Positions 33,708 to 42,600 of a DNA stretch of 64,000 bases are shown piece after piece; the first letter of the stretch is position 1; every line of letters starts with the position of its first letter. The notes under the pieces are model-generated. The model did no database searches. It had not been told where the DNA came from and worked only from the letters and a program-made list of their open reading frames with translations. Position numbers and translations under genes: made by a program. Source of the stretch: Haemaphysalis longicornis (lineage: Eukaryota > Arthropoda > Arachnida > Ixodida > Ixodidae). The stretch is taken from assembly GCA_013339765.2 (NCBI GenBank), contig CM023457.1, positions 48,567,847 to 48,631,846 on the forward strand, given 5' to 3'.

Positions 33708-33998
33708 TTAGCGCTTTGCAGGGCTCAGATACTCCGGTAGGCTTGGTGGCTCTAGATCAAAGTAGCTAGAAACCTGGTTGCCATACATACAGGCATGGGA
33801 GTTCGTCAGTAACGTGGCCACTCTAATCAGTCGGGGCATAGCTTGCAGCATGATTTTCTGGTTTTCTTTAAAATCCAGGAAAGCAAAGTCTGAAATGATC
33901 CTGCCAAAATCCCACTCGACGACTTGTCTTACAGTGCTCGTCGCTTTGTTGGAGCTTTCCTCGGCTTTCGTCACCAATGCCCCTCCATAGGGCTTCAT
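33708..33998 (-). pseudogene. PIF/Harbinger-type transposase C-terminus (second lineage)
   Basis: Minus frame of 96 residues: STVRQVVEWDFGRIISDFAF, LDFKENQKIMLQAMPRLIRV, ATLLTNSHACMYGNQVSSYF, PPSLPEYL. The 'VE-GFG-I---F-FLDFK-NQK--LQ---K--RVA-LL-N-H-C-Y---', with the catalytic Glu in VVEW, is the DDE_4-like end of a PIF-type transposase, distinct from the HARBI1 copies at 52-57 kb. Upstream parts were not found. Confidence 0.65.
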
Positions 33999-34536
33999 GA
34001 GTAGGGGTCGGGGTGGGTAGGCAGCATGACACCCATCTTCTGCAGGCTGTCAGGTGTGACATGGAATGAATGAATGAATGAGGTTATTGTTAAAATGGAA
34101 AGGAATACAATTTTGAGGAATTTCAACTCTTTGCATCCACATATAACCTTTGCCACATTCTTATTTGAACCTCGCACTGGCTCTGTTGGCCTTAAAGGGC
34201 AGGTGAAGAGGTTTTAGAACTGAAAAAAACTCTTTGCATTTCATAAGAAGACATCATAGGATTTGCATTTACGAAGTTTTTGTGAAATCCTTGCTGTATA
34301 AGCCGAGCTACGTTGGATTAAAAATTGCCCTTTGCCCCACCCCCGTGCTGCTTAAGAAGACAGGAGCAAAAAACTTGTTCTACAAGATGCAAATTACTGC
34401 ACACATTGAGGTGCTTCGCTCTACCTGCCGCCATGTTGTAAATGCAGGGACACGCAAGGGTCGTCACGCACGCACGTCACTTTGCTGAAATTGCGTGCGT
34501 TCGTTTTACGGCTGTCTAAGCGCAAAACTAAATTTG
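33999..34536. other. No recognisable gene; (GAAT)n microsatellite
   Basis: Four to five GAAT units at 34063-34082. No other feature seen. Confidence 0.4.
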
Positions 34537-34558
34537 CGTACTGCGCATGCGCAGTACG
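34537..34558. promoter_or_regulatory. 22 bp perfect palindrome with an NRF-1-type site
   Basis: The centre, TGCGCATGCGCA, equals the consensus binding site of NRF-1/Ewg, and five further bases on each side keep the symmetry. It lies about 55 bases upstream of a plus-strand ATG at 34594 (MAENAILKFSKV) and about 125 bases below the end of the P2X7-like gene, so it could be a promoter element of a plus-strand transcript. Function is inferred from the motif only. Confidence 0.45.
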
Positions 34559-34683
34559 ACTGCCGCAAGAGGATAGCGCACAGTAACACTTTGCGCATGG
34601 CTGAAAACGCTATACTAAAATTTTCCAAAGTCTCAGCTCCTGTTGAGCAGTTGGCGCGTAGGACGAATGCACAGTTCGGAACG

Positions 34684-37600
34684 CTATCGTCGATCGTGGA
34701 TGTAGCGGCATTGCAGGTTGTTTTGCCTAAACATAGTGTCTAGTAGTCTGTCCAGACGAAACGATAAGGAATGCTGAACTTCCGTCCAGACAGAACCTAC
34801 GCGGTAAGCGATCGAGTTCCCCGAAGACGGAAGGAAAACCAGCTTTTTCCGAATAGCCGTGAGCACACAGCTGGGCACGATTCGAAGCGTGTTCTTTACT
34901 TGCTCCCTCCACGTCATGACAGCAAATAGGTAGTAAGCACCACGCCTCAGTGCCCCAAGGGAAATGAAATGAAGCGTATAAGTCTGCAGCAGGTGCTGCA
35001 CAAATACTTATCTTACCTCTTCCTCTCCCACGTTGAATTAGGAAAACGCCCAGCACTTTTTTTTTCAGGCATGCATCCCTAAATCGTTCTGCTGCTGTAA
35101 TGCATATGGGTCGCTTTTGCTTTTTTGTAATCTCAATGAGCTCCTGGCAGCAAAGTGAGCTCTCTTCGTCATCCATTTCTTTGCAGCACTTGCAAGAACA
35201 CCTGTTAGGAGAAGGAAATGCTCAGCAACATCGAAGGAGGGGCTTGCAAGATCAATTTTCCTTGCAATTGTACTAAGAACCAGTCGAAAATCAGAACGCG
35301 CCTGGTTGCAGCCATGTGTGTTTTCAAAAACTCTCCGCTGATATGGATTATGCCCAGTGACGTGCACGCCAGTAAAAAAAAAAATGTAGAGAGGCGGTGA
35401 AGTGGATGGGGTGCGGCACAGGATGCCACACGAACAAGGGAAATTCCAAACTGGTTTATCATCACGCCTAAAGGCCCGTTCACACTTGCGACTGGAGCGA
35501 CCGCCACTCTCGGTGTTCACACTTGCCAGCGACACGGGCGACGGCGACGACCGTATTTTTGCTTTTCTTGTTATTGTTTCTCGCTTAGAACGAGACTTCA
35601 TGGGAGTTTCGGTTTCAAGATCTCGGAGTATCGCGAATTTCGCGAGAGTTCGCAGGTGTGTTGGCGCCAAAGCGGCGTTGGTTGGCGCGCTTCTTGCGTT
35701 TTGGTCGTCGTCTGCTAGCCCAGCGGAGCGCTGTGCTTGTTGTCATATTTTATACACTCTGTTTTTCTTCTCATGACCTTTTTGGGTTGCCCACTGTGCT
35801 TTGTGCAATACCGCATACTCTGAATGACCTTGTGGGTGCTTCGATAGTCGTGTACAAACACTAAATGGTTGTACGGTACCTGAGGAATTGCTGAACATGT
35901 GCAATCTGTAGGAGATATGAATTTCTATGGTCAATGCTTTTTTTTGGGGGGGTTCCCCTTTTTTTTTTCTCCTGTTGCCTTCATTGCACTCAGCATGTAC
36001 ACATTTATTGTGGGCTATCTGTGTTGTGATATTTTATAGAGTCTCTTTTTCTTCTCATGATCTTTTTCGGTTTAACTCGCCATGTTAGTGCTTTGATATT
36101 CATGTATAAACACTAAAATGGTGAATGTTATCTGAAATAAAATATCGTGCCCCCGCCATGGCCACAAGTTCATCAAAAACCTGCTACAGTTTCCTGTGTT
36201 ATAATTTACACAACCTTAACAAAACAAGCAATCCGTAGCACACCACTGCAGCACTCCTCATAACCCAGGTGTTGCTTTGGAGCAAACAACCTTCCTTTGA
36301 TCTTTAAATGTGCATACGTCTTGTTACTTACCGCTGAGAGTTGGTGAATGTGATATTGGAGCATACACTGCAAAATAAGTTTTGAAGTTTCAGTTAAAAA
36401 GTTGCAGGGTAACTGTTTTTCTATAGCAGCGTGCACGCAACAGAAAAATAATGCAATTAATTATGTTTTGGAAAACAACATTTTGATGCATGCTCGGTGC
36501 ACGTGAAATGCATGGAGTATCATTTACCACTCTTGCTTTGTTTTCCACTCTAATAAACATCCATCCCTCCTCCTTAAATACTTTGCTGCTGCAGAGACAA
36601 TTTCTTGGGCACGAGTTTTTTAAATTTTGGACACACTCCTTTGATAAGCAAATGTAGTTTCAACAGCAGCTGGAAAAAAATTCAATCAGGAGCTTACACT
36701 GGCTCTTCGGAAGACGGCTCCATAATTTGAGTCATCTGCGTGAAATACTTCCACTTGACGTCCTTGATGTCCTTTGCGCCGTTTCCACTCTTCATGCCTT
36801 TTATCAGTTGCATTTTGATTCTGCCGTACGTGTCCTTCAAATATTTGAACTTCTTTTGCACCGCTGCTCCTGCGGGAAAATGTGCTAAAATAAATTGCTT
36901 CCCCAGTGCAGGCATGCAGGAAGCCATCACGAATTCACAACCTATATGGTGGTATACTTTGTACATATTTGTTCTTACTTTACCAGTCCTGAATTTCAGT
37001 TCCGCGCGGCACTTCTTTAGCAGTACAATTGTTTTGCGTGTACAGACGCCAAGCTTAGCACTGTGCACACAATTTTTCATTACACACTAGTAAACAATTT
37101 TCCACGGCAGCTTGGCCTCGCCGATCTAGTACTAGAATTTCGAAACAAGATGTCTGCAATATTATTTCTGTGCGCGGAACTCACTATACCCTGCTGGCGC
37201 AAAGCCACCCCCACAGAATAGCTGCCGGGCGCTTAAAAAATGCAAACACGTGTACGTACCACTCAGTCCGCCGAGGTCCTTTCCGATCTTGTCAAACAGT
37301 CGGTCTTTGTAATGGGTATTTTTATACTGTAGGTGCCCTTTATCGAACAGAATTGGTGCTCTTTGATCATATCGATCATCATTTCAGTCGAAAACGACAT
37401 CTCGCCTTCGGGCAGAACTGCAACGCGCGGTGGCATAGTGCGGTGTTCCGATGTATGCGATGTCGATTTGCGCGCCGTTTTTTTTTTTCTCTTCCTCCTC
37501 ACGCCATTCGCGGAGGAGGGAGAGGGGTGCTTTGGCAGGATATGACGTCAGGAAATGTAGCCTTCTTCTTCCGTCGCAGCAGCGACGGCGGCGACAAAAT

Positions 37601-38256
37601 TTGGTCGAGACCGATCGCTCTCGTCGCCGCGACAAGCGCGATGCCGAGCGACTGGAGCGACAGAAATCACGTCGCTCTTGTCGCTTTTGTCGCTCCTGTC
37701 GCAAGTGTGAACGGGCCTTAAAGGTGCAATTTTTTTATAAAGTAAATTTACTACCGATGTGCATGATGGGAAATGAGCGTTAACGGTGCGTGCAACGGGT
37801 GACAAACGGCGCCCTTTCGCGAGCGCAACATTCACACATTCACAGTGTACACTGGGAAAAAAAAAAAAAAACATTGCTCTGCGTTATTCAGATCGCGATA
37901 TATGCACGATGATCAACATTCATTTTTTTTTTTTTTTTTTATCTAACCCGACCGAAGGTGCATCGCGGCCGACATTAGCTTTCGTGGCAGGCACGGCGTT
38001 GCTTCTTCGCTGAATAAAGTTGTAACCAGAATATATTCCCGATGCACGTGTGTTGCTATAAATATTCTTTCTTAGACATGAAATGGAACCAGTACCGGTC
38101 AACCTTTCCCGCAAGAGAAACAGTGGCCACTTCGCTTTTGCTGGTTGCCGAAGCTTGGCTGTTGCTGCTTTGCGTGCTCTGCGATCCCAATGGGAGAGTC
38201 GGCTCATACATATACGGTCTGACACCGAGGTCTTCAGGGTAACGTAACCCTTCCAT
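34684..38256 (-). CDS. Protein with P2X7-intracellular-like cysteine domain, intron hosting a Harbinger
   Basis: Exon 1 starts at the ATG at 38256: MEGLRYPEDLGVRPYMYEP, then a Ser/Thr/Gln-rich stretch to about 38108 (donor not certain). Exon 2 begins after a TAACAG acceptor at 35201: CSCKCCKEMDDEESSLCCQE, then RPICITAAERFRDACL. A frame change follows, then RRGAYYLFAVMTWREQV and TLRIVPSCVLTAIRKKLVF, ending at 34684. The pattern '(I/V)RPYM-EP', 'WC-C-C--M---E--CC-E', 'CIT---F---CL', 'YR-----W-----------PSC----IR' is that of the zinc-binding P2X7 cytoplasmic-like domain found as stand-alone proteins in many invertebrates. The 2.9 kb intron contains a complete Harbinger-like element (35472-37718). 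The frame break in exon 2 near 35030 means it may be a pseudogene. Confidence 0.55.
35472..37718 (-). mobile_element. PIF/Harbinger-like element with TIRs and TAA target duplication
   Basis: Left tip at 35472 reads AGGCCCGTTCACACTTGCGA; the right tip, read inward from 37718, is the same for at least 20 bases and continues with C-GGAGCGAC. TAA flanks both ends (35469-35471, 37719-37721), the 3-base duplication typical of PIF/Harbinger. Within 100 bases of the right tip GTCGC/GCGAC occurs about ten times, and several times at the left. Inside is a MADF-domain gene but no DDE nuclease, so it needs one in trans. The tip at 57503 of the HARBI1 element and its subterminal DNA (57330-57500) resemble 35472-35660 inverted: same family. 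Confidence 0.85.
36694..37437 (-). pseudogene. Harbinger accessory protein, MADF (Myb/SANT-like) domain, two exons
   Basis: PIF/Harbinger elements encode a DNA-binding Myb-like partner beside the nuclease. Exon 1 from the ATG at 37437 (MPPRVAVLPEGE) reads FSTEMMIDMIKEH, then one base out of frame PILFDKGHLQYKNTHYKDRL, FDKIGKDLGGLS, to a donor G|GTACGT at 37260. Exon 2 starts after CCCGCAG at 36869: VQKKFKYLKDTYGRIKMQL, then GAKDIKDVKWKYFTQM, ending at 36694. Together these are the three helices of a MADF domain. The one-base loss near 37345 breaks the gene. Upstream ATG at 37502 is also possible. Confidence 0.75.
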
Positions 38257-38297
38257 TATTAAAAACGTGCAACTAGGTTCAAGGTCGTATCAGAAAT

Positions 38298-38860
38298 TCA
38301 GCCCCCAGCTGACCACAAACAGCGCTTGCAGCGGGTCAGCAGCGACACCAGAACTGACCGAAGGTGTCTGTGTCGTAGTGCTGCCATCTGCAGACAAAAC
38401 AGTGAACTCCTTACGGATGAGGTCGTCCCTGTACTTCTCAGATGCCCAAGCCAGTCCTCCTTTTCTATTGGGGCATGGCGTTTTTCTGTCTCACTTAGGA
38501 GTCTTGATGCGTAAGCAATGTCTTGGAACTTTCCATCGTCTCTGAGAACTGGTGGAACAAACTCTTGTGTGGAGCACTGCAGCTGGCGCTTCGGTCCTCC
38601 TTCTACACGGCGCCAGTTGACGTCCATGATGCCTTGTGGGGCCATTGTCCTTCTTGGTTGTCGCCACTGCTTGGGCAGTTCAGTCGGAGATAGTTCTTCG
38701 GGCACCTCTTTGCAACCAAGGTTCCGGAGGTGAACTATGGTCCTCAGCACCGCCATTAAATGACTACAGTAGCCCCACACTCCTGCCGGGCAGTTGAATC
38801 AGGCCTGCTCAATGTTGCAGTTAGACCTGAAGGCAAGGTGCACGGCGTAAGGGTCGGCGT
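38298..38860 (-). pseudogene. SWIM-type zinc finger remnant joined to a Gypsy-like RNase H scrap
   Basis: Minus frames: SNCNIEQA, CPAGVWGYCSHLMAVLRTIV, LRNLGCKEVPEELSPTELPK, QWRQPRRTMAPQGIMDVNWR. The CPAG--G-CSH motif followed by 'T--PQQW--P' resembles the SWIM finger region of YqaJ-recombinase-type mobile element proteins. Further on YASRLLSETEKRHAPIEKE is the classic start of the Gypsy RT-associated RNase H. The two should not belong to one protein, so a junction near 38590 is suspected. Assignment from memory of motifs only. Confidence 0.45.
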
Positions 38861-40700
38861 TCTTTTTCCGCCTCCTGAAGCATGAACAGCGGATGGCGAC
38901 AACAGGAGCAGTGCCACCGTAAGAAAGCGAATGCACAGTGCAAGTAATTTAGTCAAGATCAGCTAACATGTTATGACGACCCAAACAGTGACAGAATGAC
39001 GAGGCTAATTTTGGCACAACATAATTATCTACAAAAAAAAAGAATTGTACTCAAGCAAAAATGCAGTTTGTCTGTAAAAATGCCTTTTCAGTGAAACGTA
39101 GATGTCAGTGGTACCACAACCAGTGTAAACAAAATGTAAATTGCAAAATAATGGGGACAAACACACTAATGTCTGTGTGCCTTTTTTTGCTGTAGAAGTC
39201 TTCCATTTTTATGCGCTGTTATTCATCGGTGTAAAATGCAGCGACTAGCCCCAGTGTACACCTTCGAAGGCCTATTCCGTTAAGAAAATATTCCAAATAT
39301 ATTCGTTTAAAATTGCAGGCATACAGGCAAAGTGTTTCTTTTTTTTTTTTTTTTTTTTTCAGAGCATTTGTAACGAAGCTACATGTCAATGGTACCTGCA
39401 TGCCTACTATGCAAATGTTTCTAAACTACGTTTCTAAAACGGAATTTGTTTTGTAAACTGTTTGTAAACTGCCGTAGACAGATTGGAGAGTGGATTTGTT
39501 GTCGCATGGGTCAGAGAGCAGGCTATGAGCGAAACGGACTAGTGTGGAACAACTATTTTTTAAGCGTTAGCTTTATCGGTGTTCTGCAGAGCGCAGGTCA
39601 CGGGAGTCTTCGTTCTGTGAAAACAGGGCCCCACAACATAAAGTATGCGCTCTGTACGCAGTGAAACAGCACAACATAACCTTAAGGTCATGGACACTAA
39701 TCCGTTTCAGTACTATTAGGTGGCATTAAAAATTTTCGGAGTCCAGCAGTCCGCAAGTTTCAGCTAGGTGCACTCGTATTTAAGTGTGATTCTACGCATT
39801 GTGGGAGCAAGTACATTTCGTCAAACTTAATGATACGATCAACCACGCAAAAAGAAAACAAACAGAGCACAACAACTCATGAACAGTTTAAGCTTTTTAA
39901 AAAAGAAAAGAAAAGGCTATACTTGCCAGTGCACTTTTTAATCTTCAACGTCGGCAGGCTGACATATGACTCCGTCGTGAATTTGTAGCTTCGATGGCTG
40001 TGCCTGTCTGACGGTGTTTTCGACGCATAATAGGAATCTGGAAGTCGCTCGGAAAGGTGGGAAACACAGAAAGGTCCACAGACCACTCATCGCTCACTAT
40101 TTTCCTCTAAACTTTGAAAATAAAAGGATTGCAAAACTAAGAAAGTTGCTCATGCGCACTGCACCACACAAACCCGTGAACTCAATCTTCCAACCTGGCG
40201 TTGTTTGCTCGTTTCTATTTTGCCCCGGTAGGTGGCGGCATTTTTGCATAAGGTCTATACTCTTAAACATTTTTATGCCCTTGAGAAAAGGAACAATGTA
40301 TTGGTGCATTGTTTTTAGGTTGGCTGAGATGATAACTATGAAAAATATGAAAGGGCCTTGAAGAGTTAACCACAAGCGATTTTGGTGTGCTCGCTAAAAT
40401 TGCGCCATGAAAAGTACGTGCGAAATGGAACACTGCACTCACTGAAAATGTAGAAGTAGCTGGCCCACACAAACGGACTGGAAAGTCACTAAGTGAGATC
40501 AACAAGAAGTCTGACGTGAAAGGCGTCGGGTGGACACAACAAGATTAAAAATGAGCAAAATATCTGTACCTCTAATGACTTCGACACAGTACCATACTGG
40601 AAGCACTGCTTCACTTGTTATACTGTGGTCATGTCTTTTTGCACAAACTTCATGATCCGCTGTTTGGCTACCTCACCAGCAGCTCGCCTAAAATAGATTA
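38861..40700. other. No recognisable gene
   Basis: AT-rich with a 23-base T-run near 39337-39359. Short open frames on both strands near 39900-40500 show no known domain. Confidence 0.3.
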
Positions 40701-41671
40701 ACTCGGAGAAGTCATGGTTTGTGTGATATGATTTTCTTGACCAAGTATGCTGGTAGGACTTTTTTTTTCCCTTTTGCCCATTCTCCTTGCCTAAGAAGGC
40801 CCCAAAACTCGGTGGTACAGCTTGCAGGTGCCCTAAGGTGTCGTTCTGTGACCACTGCTATTCCTGGCTGGGAATTCGTTGTACTGAGTGTACCGGTAGA
40901 AGGGACTCCTCTTTACGGCTCCTCTTTGCCTAGGAACCACTGCTTGGACTGATGGCACTGGTTGTGCAGCATTCTACATAGCAGCGCTTTGGTACAGGCT
41001 GCAGCGAGCAGCCTGTATTAACTCGGATTACTCGGAGAAGTCATGGTTTGTGTGATATGATTTTCTTGACCAAGTATGCCGGTAGAAGGACCTTTTTTTC
41101 CCCGTTTGCCCCCCTCCTTGCTTAAGAAGGCCCCAAAACTCGGTGGTGCGGCTTGTGGCTGCCCTAAGGTGTCGTTCTGTGACCACTGCTTTTTTCTGGC
41201 TGGGAATTCGTTGTGCTGAGTGTACCGGTAGAAGGGACTCCTCTTTATGGCTCCTCTTTGCCTAGGAACCACTGCTTGGCCTGATGACACTGGTTGTGCA
41301 GCATTCTACATAGCAGCGCTTTGGTACAGGCTGCAGCGAGCAGCCTGTATTGACTCGCATTAACTCGGAGAATTCATGGCTTTTGTGGTATGATTTTCTC
41401 GACCAAGTATGTCAGTAGGACTTTTTTTTTCCATTTGCTCATCCTCCTTGCCTAAGAAGGCCTCAAAACTCGGTGGTACGGCTTGTAGGTGCCCAAAGGT
41501 GTCATTCTGTGACCACTGCTATTCCTAGCTGGGAATTCGTTGTGCTGAGTGTACTGGTAGAAGGGACTCCTCTTTACGGCTCCTCTTTGCCTAGGAACCA
41601 CTGCTTGGACTGATGACACTGGTTGTGCAGCATTCTACATAGCAGCGCTTTGGTACAGGCTGCAGCGAGCG
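40701..41671. repeat. Three tandem copies of a ~330 bp unit
   Basis: The landmark TCATGG(T/C)TT... recurs at 40712, 41041 and 41374 (periods 329 and 333). Every unit holds ACTCGGTGGTACAG-like, GTGTCGTTCTGTGACCACTG-like and GCAGCGCTTTGGTACAGGCT segments; copies look ~93-95% alike. The third copy ends at the GCAGCGAGCGGC junction near 41671. No conserved frame through the units: a local satellite. Confidence 0.9.
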
Positions 41672-41880
41672 GCAGTACTGCGCAACTGATTTTTCTGCGA
41701 TATTTACTTGTGAAACATAGCCTTGATACAGGTTTAAGGAACCTTAAATGAAGGGGCAGCTCAGCAGTTGGTTCCAACAGATTGTGACTGCATCATTTCA
41801 AATCGACACTGTCTTCTCAGTATAAAGCAATAAACTTAAGTTTCAAAAAACACTGGCTTTGCTGAACAACGTTTAAAACA

Positions 41881-41935
41881 AAACATGAGACGTTTCGCAA
41901 CCTCGGCGGGTGGCATCGTCAGTAACAAACTGGCC
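41881..41935 (-). ncRNA. Hammerhead-ribozyme-like motif
   Basis: On the minus strand CTGACGA (41922-41916, fits CUGANGA) is followed by a stem-loop (GCCACC pairing GGTTGC with one mismatch, loop CGCCGA), then GAAAC (41896-41892) and GTC (41891-41889). These are the invariant core pieces of a hammerhead with an extremely short helix III, the form reported for Penelope-like elements. Stem I pairs poorly, so this copy may be inactive. Confidence 0.6.
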
Positions 41936-42128
41936 TGCTAGAGATACAAACAACGTATTTTTCAAGCAGACCGTAAACGTCTGGTAGGGGGCCCCAATTA
42001 ACATTGGACACGGTTGGTGTCACTGCGAATAAACCGTGACTGCATAAATTTTCAAGAGCTACACTGCTGTTCGTGTGCTAGTGCTTTTTTGTTGAGGTAA
42101 TCAAACACACGACTTTTTCAAAAAGCGG

Positions 42129-42400
42129 TCAACCAGTTCCGTCTTCGCACGTGTAGAATTGGTAGCCTTGAAAAACGTCTCTGTCATGCTGCTGCTTTTG
42201 TGTTCCCCGTTGCCTTCCTATTTCCTCGATGTACGTTATATCGCAGTCCTGACATGGAACCTTCTGGACAACACCACTTAGCTCATTTGCCGGATGCGGT
42301 CCTTTGGTTTCGGGAACTGGCACGCAAGTTTGCAATGGGGTTTGACAACCGCCCGAACACCTAACGTAGAGCCCTTTTAATACATTCAGACATGCTCCGA
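42129..42400 (-). pseudogene. Penelope-like GIY-YIG endonuclease fragment
   Basis: Reads PVPETKGPHPANELSGVVQK, VPCQDCDITYIEEIGRQRGT and QKQQHDRDVFQGYQF. Family pattern 'GVVY-IPC-DCD--YIGETGR-L-TR--EH'. The first motif Tyr is Gln and the YIG-type glycine is Glu (TYIEEIGR), so nuclease activity is unlikely. Confidence 0.7.
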
Positions 42401-42600
42401 AGAAATGGTATTGGAACAAAAGATGCGGGCCTTTCTTTCGTTTCATTGTGACCATTTCGCATGTTGCTAACATCACGACCATACGAAAACTAATCAAACT
42501 ATTTACAAAGGTTTCTTATAGTCCCTTGTAACGAGGTTGTACTGTATTGACATGAAAACGACAGGGTCCTTCATGCCACTGATTATGCCCATGACGCAGC

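Larger units (their letters stand above)
41880..42500 (-). mobile_element. Penelope-like element 3' fragment
   Basis: Contains a GIY-YIG endonuclease scrap at 42129-42400 and, beyond its stop, a hammerhead-ribozyme-like core at 41884-41922. Penelope-like elements are known to carry hammerhead motifs in their terminal repeats, so the two support each other. No reverse transcriptase is visible upstream. Confidence 0.65.

Noticed and set aside
40701..41671. Tandem units as a multi-copy gene
   Set aside because: Frames are not conserved between the units and no codon-type substitution pattern is seen.
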